Shown here in pieces: positions 28,077 to 37,063 of a DNA stretch of 64,000 nt. The notes beneath the pieces were generated by a model, which had not been told where the DNA came from, ran no database searches, and saw only the letters and a program-made list of their open reading frames with translations. The translations under genes and the position numbers were made by a program. Within the stretch, counting starts at the first letter, position 1. Each line of letters begins with the position of its first letter. Origin of the DNA: an uncultured Prevotella sp. (GTDB lineage: Bacteria; Bacteroidota; Bacteroidia; Bacteroidales; Bacteroidaceae); NCBI GenBank assembly GCA_900320905.1, contig ONTZ01000024.1:29513-93512 (forward strand). Direction: 5' to 3'.

Positions 28077-28559
28077 CTAACTATCGGAAGATATCAGGAC
28101 GACGGCGTAGGCGGAGATACCCTCTTCACGACCTGTGAAGCCGAGTTTCTCCGTTGTCGTGGCCTTGATGGAGATATCATCGACATCACAGCCAATAATC
28201 TGTGCCATGCACGCCTTCATATCAGGGATATGGGGATTCATCTTGGGACGTTCGGCGCAGATGGTGGCGTCGATATTCACCAGGCGGTAGCCCTTGGTGG
28301 CGATGAGGTCGATGGTTTTCCTGAGGATCACCTTGCTGTCCATGCCGTCGGTCTCTTCGGCGGTGTCGGGGAAGTGGTAGCCGATGTCGCGCATGTTGGC
28401 TGCGCCAAGTAGTGCGTCGCAGACGGCGTGCAGCAGCACGTCGGCGTCGCTATGGCCCAGGAGCCCCTTGGTGTGCTCCAACTTGATGCCGCCCATCCAC
28501 AGGTCGCGGCCCTCTACTAACTGATGGACGTCGAAGCCCATTCCTACGCGTATCTTCAT
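28077..28559 (-). CDS. ispF: 2-C-methyl-D-erythritol 2,4-cyclodiphosphate synthase
   Basis: A 160-residue cytoplasmic enzyme of the MEP isoprenoid pathway that cyclises CDP-methylerythritol 2-phosphate with release of CMP. It starts MKIRVGMGFDVHQL, where D-x-H binds the catalytic zinc; GHSDADVLLHAVCDALLGAA holds the third metal ligand, and the C-terminal TTTEKLGFTGREEGI binds CMP. The length is standard (about 158). Its ATG overlaps the porV stop by 4 bp (ATGA), so translational coupling to porV is likely. The porU-porV-ispF order is a familiar one in Bacteroidales. Confidence 0.96.
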   Translation of the reverse strand: MKIRVGMGFDVHQLVEGRDLWMGGIKLEHTKGLLGHSDADVLLHAVCDALLGAANMRDIGYHFPDTAEETDGMDSKVILRKTIDLIATKGYRLVNIDATICAERPKMNPHIPDMKACMAQIIGCDVDDISIKATTTEKLGFTGREEGISAYAVVLISSDS

Positions 28560-29752
28560 CTTCTAAACAAGTCTTTGATGCCGTCCATATCGAAGGCGAG
28601 GGTGAAACGGAGCGTCTGGTCGAGGGGGTTGGTGCGTGCGGTGGAGATGACGTAGCCCACGTCGAGCGAGAACACGTTCATGCGGAAGCCGCCGCCCACG
28701 GTGAAGTACTTCAGGTTGCCCTTCGATTCGGCCTGATGGTGGTAGCCGGCGCGCAGCGAGAACTGGTCGTGGTAGACATACTCTGCGCCGACGCTCCACT
28801 GCACCTCGTCGAGTTCCTCCTTGAAGCCACCGGGGGCGTCGCTGAAACTCTTGAACATACCACTGATGGCACTCATGTCGCTGTACTCGCGGCGCACGCG
28901 GTCCTGATAGTCAGTGTTCGACTCGCCTTCCTCCTGTGCCGGCACGGTGGGCACCAGCAGTTTGTTGGCATCGGCGGTGATGGTGAAGCGGTTCCACTCG
29001 TCGACGGGGATGAGCAGCGATGCTCCGAGTCGCATGTTGGCGGGTATGAACTGGCTCTCCTCGTCGCCGTAGAAGGAGATCTTCGAGCCGATGTTCGAGA
29101 GGTTGAGACCGAGGGCGAACTGGCACTCGCGGCTGCCCAGGTTGACATATCTGTTGTAGTACATCGCCACGTCGGCAGCAAAGGCCGAGGCGGGCTTCGA
29201 GTCCTCCGAGTAGTCGTAGCGCAGGTCGCTGTAGATCCATCGCAGGGCTGCCGCCATGGAGAAATGCTCGGAGAGCATGAGCGAGTAGGCCACGTCGAGA
29301 GACATTTCGTAGGGCTTCACCGTCATGTCACTCTGGCCGTAGTCGGTAAACACCTCGCCGAGCGAGAAGTAGCGCAGTGAGCCGGAGATGGCGGAGTAGT
29401 CGCCGATACGGTAGTAGCCGGCGACGTAGGCCAGGTCGATGTCGTTGACCAACTGCCTGAGCCAGGGGGTGTAGTTCAGTGCCACGCCAGCGCGGGAGAT
29501 GCAGAAGGGGTACTTGGCGGGGTTCCAGTACTGCGAGTTTACGTCGGGCTCGGTGGCAGCGCCCACGTCGCCCATACCGGCGGCGCGCGCGTCGGGGGCG
29601 ATGGTCTGCGAGATGACGGCGTGCTCCACGGGGTTGAACATCGTCATCTTGTCATCGTCCTGAGCCGATGAAGTGAGAAGTGAAAAGTGAAAAGTGAAAA
29701 GTATTGCCATCACTCTCAACAGGGTTATCTTCGTTGCTTTCTTCATATTCAT
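28556..29752 (-). CDS. porV: Type IX secretion outer-membrane protein PorV
   Basis: A 398-residue FadL-like beta-barrel. PorV (LptO/PG27) shuttles T9SS cargo from the translocon to the attachment complex with the sortase PorU. Recognisable elements: signal peptide to SSAQ (about 31), then ISQTIAPDARAAGMGDVGAAT and NSQYWNPAKY, the N-terminal signature of PorV/PorQ, and alternating barrel strands to the end FTLAFDMDGIKDLF. The h-region of the signal peptide (FTFHFSLLTSS, about 17-30) is encoded by a 7-bp tandem repeat. The gene sits between porU and ispF; the ATG at 29746 (third residue) is an alternative start. Confidence 0.92.
   Translation of the reverse strand: MNMKKATKITLLRVMAILFTFHFSLLTSSAQDDDKMTMFNPVEHAVISQTIAPDARAAGMGDVGAATEPDVNSQYWNPAKYPFCISRAGVALNYTPWLRQLVNDIDLAYVAGYYRIGDYSAISGSLRYFSLGEVFTDYGQSDMTVKPYEMSLDVAYSLMLSEHFSMAAALRWIYSDLRYDYSEDSKPASAFAADVAMYYNRYVNLGSRECQFALGLNLSNIGSKISFYGDEESQFIPANMRLGASLLIPVDEWNRFTITADANKLLVPTVPAQEEGESNTDYQDRVRREYSDMSAISGMFKSFSDAPGGFKEELDEVQWSVGAEYVYHDQFSLRAGYHHQAESKGNLKYFTVGGGFRMNVFSLDVGYVISTARTNPLDQTLRFTLAFDMDGIKDLFRR
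29673..29702. repeat. Heptad tandem repeat in the porV signal peptide
   Basis: On the plus strand GTGAGAA is followed by three GTGAAAA units and a partial one. It encodes the hydrophobic core of the PorV signal peptide. Confidence 0.85.
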
Positions 29753-29760
29753 ATCGGGGT

Positions 29761-32700
29761 TTAGTTTGTATTTGTAATCAAGAGTTTCTTGGTCATCGAC
29801 GACTGCCCGCTGCCATCGCTGCTGATGGAAATCTTAAAGAGGTAGACGCCCGTCTGCAGGCGGCGCCCGCCGTCCATCGAGAGGTTCCAGTCGAAGGTAT
29901 AGGTATTGTCGGCAGGCACGCCCGTCTCGGTGTATCGCCAGAGTTGTCGGCCGGCCATGTCGTAGATGTCGAGTTGCACGTGGAGTTCGCTGCCGGCGCG
30001 GTCGTGTGTGATGACAAATGTGGCGCCGCCGGTGGCGGGGTCGCGCAGGCACCTCACGCCAATGCACTCGGGGGCGATGTCACGCGCCACCAGGAAGTCG
30101 AGTTCTGCCGTCGATGAGTTATTCAGCACGTCCCAGGCACGGAACAGCAGGTGGTGGTGACCGTAGTCGAGCGCGGGGATGCTGAATCCGAGTGTGCCGC
30201 TGCGGTAGTCGCCAAACTCGTAGGCGAAGCAACTGTTCAGGTTGTACGTCTTCGCCATGTCGCCGTCGATGATCAGTTCCAGGTCGTGGCCGATGCTGCT
30301 GCCTGAGGCGTTGATGCCGTTGTCGTCGTAGAGTTCCGCCACGAAGTAGGGCGAGGTGTGCACCTTGCCGCCGCTGCGGAACGACTTGCTGTTCAGGTAG
30401 CAGTAGATGCTGGGGCCGATGGAGTCGTTGAGGGCGGTGCTGCTGCCGTTGAGGATGAAGTTGCTGCTCACGCCGTGGGCCGTGCGGGTCTTCTCGTGGT
30501 TCACCGCGTAGAGGGTCATCAGGCCCGTGCCGTCGGTGTAACTGATATCCTTCGGCACGGCGAAGGTGAAGGTGAAGGCGCCGCTGCGGATGCTGTCGGA
30601 GCCGCTGTAGAGCGTCTTCGTGCGGTCATTGAATACAAAAGCCTCGTCGGCATCCGAGGGGTCGTTGAGGCGACAGACGATCGTCTCCTCCGCATCCCTG
30701 ACGATGGCAGTGATCGTGCCGTTGAAGGTGGCGTCGAGGGCCTCGCCGCTGGCGATATGGCCTGTGACCTTCGCGATGGAGCCCGCAGCCAGGCGTACAG
30801 GCTGCGCCCCGTCGATGGGCAGGCCGTTGATCTGGTCGATCACTACCTTCTGTGTCGGGGCGGCGAGCACGAGGGCCGGGTCGCCCAGAAGGGTGTACTG
30901 CAATTTGTTGGGCGTGACGTCGCGGCGCGAGTCCACCAGGTCGCACTTGATCATGCGGGCAGCCTCGCCGATGGTGTTACGCACCCCATTGGTGGAGCCG
31001 AGCACGTACTGCGAGAAGCCGAGGTTAATCAGTTCGTTGTAGTTGGCATACACGGTGCGAGTGGTGCCGAAGAAGGCGATGGCACCGCCCTTCTTGTTAA
31101 GCACGGCAGCCTCGCCGATGTTCTCTTCCTGCCCGTCGAAGGCCATGATGTCGCAGGAAGCCGTCAGCCAGAGCGGCAGGCGCAGCGAGGTGGGCTCCTC
31201 GAAGTCAGCCAGGCGCAGCACGAACTCGTGGGAGATACCGTAGGAGATGCCGTGGCCAGAGTAGTTCATCATCAGCGCTCCCTCGGCCATCTGGCTCTTG
31301 ATCAGCGCAGCCGCATCGGGGTAAGTGTTACCCGTCGACGACGACTGGCGGGCATAGGCATCCCAGAACACTTTCTTGATATTGAGGGCGGGATGGGCGG
31401 CCTGCAAGGCGTTGGCCACCTTGTCGGCTGTAATCATGTGGGCATTGTTGTTGCCGTCGTCACCCATAAACATAAGGGTGTTCTGCCAACTGCCGGCGTT
31501 CTCGTTGTTGGCATAGCCGATGGTCTTGTCCACTATGATCTTCGCTTCCTCGGCTGACCTGACGGGGAATCGCCCGACGGCCACGTCTGGCTTGCCAAGA
31601 TAGTTAAGGGTCTCCCTGCTGGTTCGCTGCTGGATTTCCTCTTCGTCGTCGAGCAGACAGTAGTAGTCATCGCTCACGTAGCATTTCACCTCGCTGAATG
31701 AATTATCACTCTCGTAGCAGAGCAGGAAGTCGTCGGGATTGCAGTTCCGCCAGTCGGAGATGAGCATACGGTTGTCCCAAGCCCCGTCGCCGAAGAGCAG
31801 CAGGTAGCGGGGCATGTCGGCCTCGGTCTCTGCCCTGTCGTAGAGCATCTTCAGGTAGCGGCGATAGGCAGTGGCATCGGGGGTACCGCTCGAAAACTCG
31901 TTGTAGAGTTCGTCGGCAGGCACGATGCCCACACGCAGGCCGTCCTTCGATTCGTGGAGGGCCTTGATGCGCTCCGCCTCCGCAAGCCACTTCTGCGTGG
32001 TGGGGATGATGATGACCATATCCACCGGCGCATCGGCGTGGTGGTCCTGATTCGTGATATGATAGACATATTCGGGTGTCGGGAGACTGGCAGAGGCAAG
32101 GTCGGGCAGCGCCTTGGGCTGACGGCAGGTCAGGATCAGGTAGTCCAGACGGACGTTGGCACCTGATGTCTGGGTGATCTTGATCGTGTTAGTGCCGGCC
32201 TGGAGGCTGTCCAGAGAAAACGTCCAAGTATGGTCGGCGGCTTTCGCATAACTGTCCACGTAGTCGATAGGATCAGTACTCTTCGCCTTCGCGATGGCAT
32301 CCTTGCTCACCACAATCTGTCCCACCTCCTGATCGTTGACACGGACCGATGCCTCGAAGTAGCCGTCGTAACTCAGCGCTACTGACAGGATGCCACTGGT
32401 GTCGCTCGACGTCAGGGTATAGGTCTGCGGACTGCCGATGGCGTAAAGCGTCTTGTCGAAGAGTTTCCTGCCGCCGTGGAACCAGGCGTAGTCATCCACC
32501 TCGTAGAGAGAATGGTAGTCATCGGCCATCGGATAATAGGTGGCCTTGAATTGCTCTTCGTCGATGGTCAGCGGCGCCTCGTCGCCGGCATCAGTCAGGA
32601 AATAGTAGCCGTAGTCGGAATAGTTGTTGCGGATGCGGGTCGTGGCGGAGGCAGACTCCCATGTGACGGGGCCCACGCCATAGAAGAGTTTGCGCCCATT

Positions 32701-33372
32701 CACCTCGCAGGTAGGCACTTCTTTCAAATCATCGGTGGCTGTCAGGTAGTCGCCTGTCAGTTTTTCCGGCTGCAAGGCACCGCCGTAGCCGTATATCTTC
32801 ACCTTCGAGATATCAGAGAAGCCGCAGGAACGCAACAGGCTGCTGGATATCTGATAAATGCCGCTAGCGGGGATGCGGATCTTAGCCCAGGTGCCATTTT
32901 GTAATATGGAGTGCGCGGCGTAGCGAGAAGATGGCGACTCGCCGACTCTGGTCCTGGCTTTGTATGCCCCCGACTTCGCCTTCCCCTTTACATTCAACTT
33001 AAAACTGACTAATTTCTGATACTTCCCGTCGCGCTTTACAATCGGACAAAACGAGATATCGAGCACGCCCTGCTTCCGCGCCACACAGACATGCTGCGTC
33101 ACCTCGGGCAAGGCTCCAGGCTCGTCGCCACCCAAACGCTGATAGCGCAGGATGTCGGCCTTCGTCATATCCGTGAACTCGGGGTATTCGATGCTGACGG
33201 TATAGGTGGAGTCAGCATAGTGGGAACCTAACGGTTTCTGGTATGTGTAGGCCGGCAGAACAGAGTCAATCCTGACCTCCTGAGCGGTCAAGTTGATAAA
33301 CTCTTGTGCCTTGCCCTGCAAGCAGAGCAGCAGAAGAGTCAAGCCTGCTATCAGCCTCCTAATTGCTTTCAC
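29761..33372 (-). CDS. porU: Type IX secretion sortase PorU (C25 gingipain-like)
   Basis: A 1203-residue cysteine peptidase of family C25 that cleaves the C-terminal domain of T9SS cargo and links cargo to A-LPS at the surface. The start is GTG at 33372, preceded by GAGAA; no ATG precedes the signal peptide (IAGLTLLLLCLQGKA). The catalytic domain (about 445-810) carries His in MNYSGHGISYG and Cys in WLTASCDIMAFDG. Beta-sandwich domains follow. The last 90 residues (YDMAGRQLW, GVYLFKI, KKLLITN) look like a T9SS C-terminal domain, which PorU is known to retain. It is the first gene of porU-porV-ispF. I found no clear -7 box upstream. Confidence 0.93.
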   Translation of the reverse strand: MKAIRRLIAGLTLLLLCLQGKAQEFINLTAQEVRIDSVLPAYTYQKPLGSHYADSTYTVSIEYPEFTDMTKADILRYQRLGGDEPGALPEVTQHVCVARKQGVLDISFCPIVKRDGKYQKLVSFKLNVKGKAKSGAYKARTRVGESPSSRYAAHSILQNGTWAKIRIPASGIYQISSSLLRSCGFSDISKVKIYGYGGALQPEKLTGDYLTATDDLKEVPTCEVNGRKLFYGVGPVTWESASATTRIRNNYSDYGYYFLTDAGDEAPLTIDEEQFKATYYPMADDYHSLYEVDDYAWFHGGRKLFDKTLYAIGSPQTYTLTSSDTSGILSVALSYDGYFEASVRVNDQEVGQIVVSKDAIAKAKSTDPIDYVDSYAKAADHTWTFSLDSLQAGTNTIKITQTSGANVRLDYLILTCRQPKALPDLASASLPTPEYVYHITNQDHHADAPVDMVIIIPTTQKWLAEAERIKALHESKDGLRVGIVPADELYNEFSSGTPDATAYRRYLKMLYDRAETEADMPRYLLLFGDGAWDNRMLISDWRNCNPDDFLLCYESDNSFSEVKCYVSDDYYCLLDDEEEIQQRTSRETLNYLGKPDVAVGRFPVRSAEEAKIIVDKTIGYANNENAGSWQNTLMFMGDDGNNNAHMITADKVANALQAAHPALNIKKVFWDAYARQSSSTGNTYPDAAALIKSQMAEGALMMNYSGHGISYGISHEFVLRLADFEEPTSLRLPLWLTASCDIMAFDGQEENIGEAAVLNKKGGAIAFFGTTRTVYANYNELINLGFSQYVLGSTNGVRNTIGEAARMIKCDLVDSRRDVTPNKLQYTLLGDPALVLAAPTQKVVIDQINGLPIDGAQPVRLAAGSIAKVTGHIASGEALDATFNGTITAIVRDAEETIVCRLNDPSDADEAFVFNDRTKTLYSGSDSIRSGAFTFTFAVPKDISYTDGTGLMTLYAVNHEKTRTAHGVSSNFILNGSSTALNDSIGPSIYCYLNSKSFRSGGKVHTSPYFVAELYDDNGINASGSSIGHDLELIIDGDMAKTYNLNSCFAYEFGDYRSGTLGFSIPALDYGHHHLLFRAWDVLNNSSTAELDFLVARDIAPECIGVRCLRDPATGGATFVITHDRAGSELHVQLDIYDMAGRQLWRYTETGVPADNTYTFDWNLSMDGGRRLQTGVYLFKISISSDGSGQSSMTKKLLITNTN

Positions 33373-33414
33373 TTCTCTATCATAACGGATATTATGCCGA
33401 TTTATTGTGAAAGT

Positions 33415-34032
33415 CTACTTACAATTGAATGCCAAGACTTTCCGTTCCTCCAGCCACCCCTCCAGATGATCGTCGATATGCACGGGCCCCACACCTGCGG
33501 GAGTGCCAGTATAGAGCAGGTCACCCGTCTTCAGCGTAAAAAACTGCGAGATGTAGGCGATAATCTCATCCACCATATACAGCATATCGCTGGTGCAGCC
33601 CTCCTGGACGGTCTTGCCGTTGATATCCAAATGGAAGTGAAGACGCTGGATATCCAGAAACTTCTCCTTCGGCACCCACTCGCCGATGGCAGCAGACCCG
33701 TCGAAGCCCTTACAAATAGTCCAAGGCTGTCCGGCCTCGGAGGCTTTCTTCTGCAAATCACGAGCCGTGAAGTCGATGCCGAGCGTCACGGCATCGTAAT
33801 AGCGATGGGCAAAGCGCTCCGGGATGTTCTTCCCCAGACGACAGATGCGTACCACAACTTCCGTCTCATAGTCGATGCGTCCCAGATAATCCGGGATAAA
33901 AAATGGCTTCCCCTGATTGAGTATCGCCGAGTCGGCCTTCGTGAATATCACTGGCTCGTCGGGCCGTTTCAGCGTCCCGTGCAACTCCTGATTATGTGCG
34001 GCATAGTTCATGCCGATGGCAAAGATCTTCAT
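33415..34032 (-). CDS. Fumarylacetoacetate hydrolase-family protein
   Basis: A 205-residue FAH-fold protein. ATG 34032 is chosen: it gives MKIFAIGMNYAAHNQEL and lies 19 bp after a -7 box. Family residues are present: the metal-binding acidic cluster in DYETEVVVRI (E and E/D), the FTARDLQ segment and GDLLYTGTPAGVGP near the C-terminus. Members hydrolyse or decarboxylate beta-diketo acids, for example acylpyruvases and oxaloacetate tautomerases; the substrate is unknown here. It stands alone between porU and the tsf terminator, with its promoter placed right beside that terminator. Confidence 0.88.
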   Translation of the reverse strand: MKIFAIGMNYAAHNQELHGTLKRPDEPVIFTKADSAILNQGKPFFIPDYLGRIDYETEVVVRICRLGKNIPERFAHRYYDAVTLGIDFTARDLQKKASEAGQPWTICKGFDGSAAIGEWVPKEKFLDIQRLHFHLDINGKTVQEGCTSDMLYMVDEIIAYISQFFTLKTGDLLYTGTPAGVGPVHIDDHLEGWLEERKVLAFNCK

Positions 34033-34051
34033 ACTGCTGGAATATTTTTGG

Positions 34052-34059
34052 CAAAGGTA
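34052..34059 (-). promoter_or_regulatory. -7 box for the FAH-family gene
   Basis: Minus strand TACCTTTG, immediately after the T-run of the tsf terminator. Confidence 0.6.
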
Positions 34060-34066
34060 CGAAAAA

Positions 34067-34094
34067 AATCGGCACTGCGCAAGCAATGCCGATT
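34067..34094 (-). terminator. Terminator of the rplM-rpsI-rpsB-tsf operon
   Basis: Perfect 8-bp stem AATCGGCA / TGCCGATT with a 12-base loop, followed on the minus strand by a run of T. T-rich bases on the other side would also allow plus-strand function. Confidence 0.85.
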
Positions 34095-34116
34095 CTTTTT
34101 ATGATAGGGACTAATA

Positions 34117-35112
34117 TTAGTCGGCTACGAGTGTGAAACGCTTGAATGCAACGATCTTCAGATCCTTGTCCTGCTTGGCGAGCCACTGGGCAACAGTAGC
34201 CTTGTCGCCATCACCGAACTGGAACTCCTGATCAACCAGGCAGCTCTCCTTCAGGAACTTCTGCACACGACCCTTGGCGATGTTCTCAATCATAGGCATC
34301 TTCAACTGAGCCTCACCCTCGACCTTTGCCTCAGCAATGATCTTACGGGCCTCGTCAGCCTGCTCCTTGGTGAGCCAACCCTTAGCGGTGTTAGACTCGA
34401 TGTGATCCTCAGAGTCAACGAGGTTGGGGTTGATGCCTGCCTTCTTAATCTTCATCTCCACGAACTTCTCAACCTGCTCCAACTTGGTCTTCTCGAAAGA
34501 GGTCTTGTACTCCTCGTCGAGAATCTTCTGGTCAACGCTCTGGGCGTCGAGAGCCACGGGCTTCATAGCAGCAACCTGCATGGCTACGAGGTGCCCCTGC
34601 TCAGCAGCGGGCTTGTTGGTCTGTACCATGGTGCAGAGGGTGTGCTTACCCATGTGGTCGTAAACCTCCACATTGTCACCCTCGAGCGTCAGGTAACCAT
34701 CGAGTTCCATCTTCTCACCGGTGATACCACTGCGCTGTGTCACAGCCTCCTGAGCGGTCTGACCATTGATGTCGAGAGCCTTCACAGCCTCGATGTCAGC
34801 AGCCTTGGCGGCAATGGCAGCGTCGAGGATGCTCTGGGTCAGAGCGATGAAGTCAGCACCGTTGGCCACGAAGTCTGTCTCGCACTTCAAGGCGAGCATG
34901 GCAGCGAAGCCGTCCACCTTCTTTACGAGTACACAACCATTAGATGTCTCACGGTCACTGCGCTTGGCAGCGATAGCCAGGCCACGCTCACGGAGCAGTT
35001 CCTTAGCCTTGTCGAAATCGCCCTCAGCCTCAGTCAGAGCCTTCTTTACGTCAGCCAGACCTGCGCCGGTCATAGCGCGAAGTTTCTTGATATCGTCAAT
35101 TGAAATTGCCAT
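34117..35112 (-). CDS. tsf: Elongation factor Ts
   Basis: A 331-residue guanine nucleotide exchange factor for EF-Tu. The N-terminal UBA-like helix is ISIDDIKKLRAMTGAGLADVKKAL, and the TGAG motif and the KCETDFVAN core motif are intact. Length is slightly above the E. coli protein (283), as usual in Bacteroidetes. It is the last gene of the operon, 44 bp after rpsB, with a degenerate heptad repeat in the gap and a strong terminator 22 bp after the stop. Confidence 0.97.
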   Translation of the reverse strand: MAISIDDIKKLRAMTGAGLADVKKALTEAEGDFDKAKELLRERGLAIAAKRSDRETSNGCVLVKKVDGFAAMLALKCETDFVANGADFIALTQSILDAAIAAKAADIEAVKALDINGQTAQEAVTQRSGITGEKMELDGYLTLEGDNVEVYDHMGKHTLCTMVQTNKPAAEQGHLVAMQVAAMKPVALDAQSVDQKILDEEYKTSFEKTKLEQVEKFVEMKIKKAGINPNLVDSEDHIESNTAKGWLTKEQADEARKIIAEAKVEGEAQLKMPMIENIAKGRVQKFLKESCLVDQEFQFGDGDKATVAQWLAKQDKDLKIVAFKRFTLVAD

Positions 35113-35117
35113 AATAT

Positions 35118-35150
35118 TCTTTAAAATTTGAATTGTGAACTTTAAACTTT
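35118..35150. repeat. Degenerate heptad tract between rpsB and tsf
   Basis: The plus strand reads TTGAATT, GTGAACT, TTAAACT, TTATGAG at 7-bp intervals, filling most of the 44-bp gap. Confidence 0.45.
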
Positions 35151-35156
35151 ATGAGA

Positions 35157-36038
35157 TTACTCAGCGGCAGGAGCCTCTTCCTCGGCGGGAGCAGCAGCCT
35201 CCTCAGCGGGAGCAGCCTCTTCAGCAACAGGAGCCTCAGCCTTGGGAGCCTCAGCATCCTTGCGGCTACGACGGGCAGCACGCTTGGGTTTCACCTCTTC
35301 CTCATCAGCCTCAGCCTGAGCATCAGAAGCCTTCTCATCGGCCTTCTCCACCTTACGCTCCTCGATACCCTCAGAGATAGCGGCGCAGCAAGCGTTGAGG
35401 ATGATCTCAACAGAATCCTTAGCGTCGTCGTTAGCGGGAATCACGAAATCGATGTTGTTGGGGTCAGAGTTGGTGTCAACGATTCCGAACACGGGGATAC
35501 CAAGACGGTTGGCCTCACGGACGGCAATCTGCTCCTTCAGTACGTCAACCACGAAGAGTGCGCTCGGCAGACGAGTCAGGTCGGCGATAGAACCGAGGTT
35601 CTTCTCCAACTTAGCACGCTGACGGGTAATCTGCAACAACTCGCGTTTTGAAAGGTTACCGAATGTACCATCATTCATCAGTTTGTCGATGTTCGCCATT
35701 TTCTTCACGGCCTTGCGGATCGTGGGGAAGTTTGTGAGCATACCACCGGGCCAGCGCTCAATCACATAAGGCATGTTGATGCTGGTGGCCTTCTCGGCGA
35801 TCACTTCCTTGGTCTGTTTTTTAGTAGCGACGAACAGGATCTTCTTGCCACTCTTGGCAATCTGCTTCAGAGCATCAGCAGCCTCGTCAATCTTGGCTGC
35901 GGTCTTGTGCAGGTCGATGATATGAATACCGTTACGCTCGGTATAGATGTAGGGAGCCATTGCGGGGTTCCACTTACGCTTCAGGTGACCGAAATGACAG
36001 CCGGCCTGGAGCAACTGGTCAAAATTTGTTCTTGCCAT
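35157..36038 (-). CDS. rpsB: 30S ribosomal protein S2
   Basis: A 293-residue ribosomal protein. It opens with FDQLLQAGCHFGHLKRKWNP and contains the S2 signature motifs (PGGMLTNFPTI, GIPVFGIVDTNSDPNNIDFVIPANDDA). The last 65 residues or so are a low-complexity tail of Ala, Glu, Pro and Lys (AEEAAPAEEAAAPAEEEAP), absent from E. coli S2 (241). Such acidic tails recur in Bacteroidetes and are probably disordered. The 167-bp gap from rpsI includes a CCTAGG array (locus B). Confidence 0.97.
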   Translation of the reverse strand: MARTNFDQLLQAGCHFGHLKRKWNPAMAPYIYTERNGIHIIDLHKTAAKIDEAADALKQIAKSGKKILFVATKKQTKEVIAEKATSINMPYVIERWPGGMLTNFPTIRKAVKKMANIDKLMNDGTFGNLSKRELLQITRQRAKLEKNLGSIADLTRLPSALFVVDVLKEQIAVREANRLGIPVFGIVDTNSDPNNIDFVIPANDDAKDSVEIILNACCAAISEGIEERKVEKADEKASDAQAEADEEEVKPKRAARRSRKDAEAPKAEAPVAEEAAPAEEAAAPAEEEAPAAE

Positions 36039-36118
36039 TTTGAATTTCTTGCTTTTAAATTGTTTACTTTCTTTTTAATTCTTACTTGTGTTAGAATCAG
36101 CCGGAGGGTAGTCGCATT

Positions 36119-36163
36119 CCTAGGCAGTCCTAGGGTTTCTAGGAGATCCTAGGCTTTCCTAGG
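36119..36163. repeat. CCTAGG array, locus B (rpsI-rpsB gap)
   Basis: CCTAGG at 36119, 36129, 36148 and 36158, with a TCTAGG variant at 36138: five units at 9-10 bp spacing in the 5' leader of rpsB. Confidence 0.9.
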
Positions 36164-36205
36164 GGAATCCCTTCGGTTTAGATACTAAACGTAGTCCAGT
36201 ATAGA

Positions 36206-36592
36206 TTAACGCTTACTGAACTGGAAGCGACGACGAGCCTTGGGCTGACCTGGCTTCTTACGCTCTACCTCACGACTGTCGCGTGTCAGGAAACCTTCGT
36301 CCTTCAACTTCTTCTTGTCCTCTTCGTTAATCTTCACCAAAGCACGTGCGATGGCGAGGCGGAGAGCCTGGCTCTGGCCTGTGAAACCACCACCGTCGAG
36401 GTTGGCCTTGATGTCATACTTCTCAGCAACGTCCAGCAGGTTCAGCGGCTGCTTCACCACATACTGGAGAATGGCTGACGGGAAATAAACTTCTAAATCC
36501 TTCTTGTTGATCGTGATCTTGCCAGTGCCCTCAGAGACATATACGCGGGCAATTGAACTCTTACGACGACCTATTGCGTTAATTACTTCCAT
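36206..36592 (-). CDS. rpsI: 30S ribosomal protein S9
   Basis: A 128-residue ribosomal protein whose C-terminal tail reaches the P-site tRNA. Motifs: AIGRRKSSIARVYV at the N-terminus, the GGGFTGQSQALRLAIARAL core, and the terminal RKKPGQPKARRRFQFSKR-like basic tail ending in SKR. The length is standard. It starts 10 bp after rplM, with which it is almost always paired, and is transcribed from the rplM promoter. Confidence 0.97.
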   Translation of the reverse strand: MEVINAIGRRKSSIARVYVSEGTGKITINKKDLEVYFPSAILQYVVKQPLNLLDVAEKYDIKANLDGGGFTGQSQALRLAIARALVKINEEDKKKLKDEGFLTRDSREVERKKPGQPKARRRFQFSKR

Positions 36593-36601
36593 CTTTCCTT
36601 A

Positions 36602-37063
36602 TTATTTATACTGGTTAATATCAATTGCCTTCGGCTTCTGAGCCTCATGCGGATGTTCTGTACCCTCGTAGATGTAGAGGTTGTTCAGCAGGCTGCGTCC
36701 GAGGGGACCCTTTGGCAGCATACCCTTCACGGCATGACGGAGGAACTTCTCAACACCACCGTTGCGCTTGCGAAGTTCTGCAGGCGTCTGGAAGCGCTGA
36801 CCACCGGGATAGCCCGTGTAGCGGGTATAGACCTTATCTGTCTCTTTCTTACCAGTGAATACCACCTTATCTGCATTGATAAGGATAACGTTGTCACCGC
36901 AATCAACATGCGGGGTGAAAGTTGGCTTGTACTTTCCGCGAATCAGTTTTGCTACCTTAGAAGCGAGACGACCAACGACCTGGTCTGTGGCATCAATCAC
37001 CACCCACTCCTTCTTCGCTGTTTCCTTGTTCACGGAAATAGTCTTGTAACTTAAAGTGTTCAT
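36602..37063 (-). CDS. rplM: 50S ribosomal protein L13
   Basis: A 153-residue ribosomal protein and early assembly factor of the large subunit. The sequence shows WVVIDATDQVVGRLAS, the L13 signature GDNVILINADKV, and VKGMLPKGPLGR. It is the first gene of the rplM-rpsI-rpsB-tsf operon. The ATG lies about 190 nt downstream of the expected transcript start, leaving a long GC-rich leader that may be autoregulatory. Confidence 0.97.
   Translation of the reverse strand: MNTLSYKTISVNKETAKKEWVVIDATDQVVGRLASKVAKLIRGKYKPTFTPHVDCGDNVILINADKVVFTGKKETDKVYTRYTGYPGGQRFQTPAELRKRNGGVEKFLRHAVKGMLPKGPLGRSLLNNLYIYEGTEHPHEAQKPKAIDINQYK

Noticed and set aside
30358-31557. 399-residue open frame antisense to porU
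   Set aside because: A shadow of a GC-rich gene; Ala/Val/Gly-rich with no recognisable domain or promoter.
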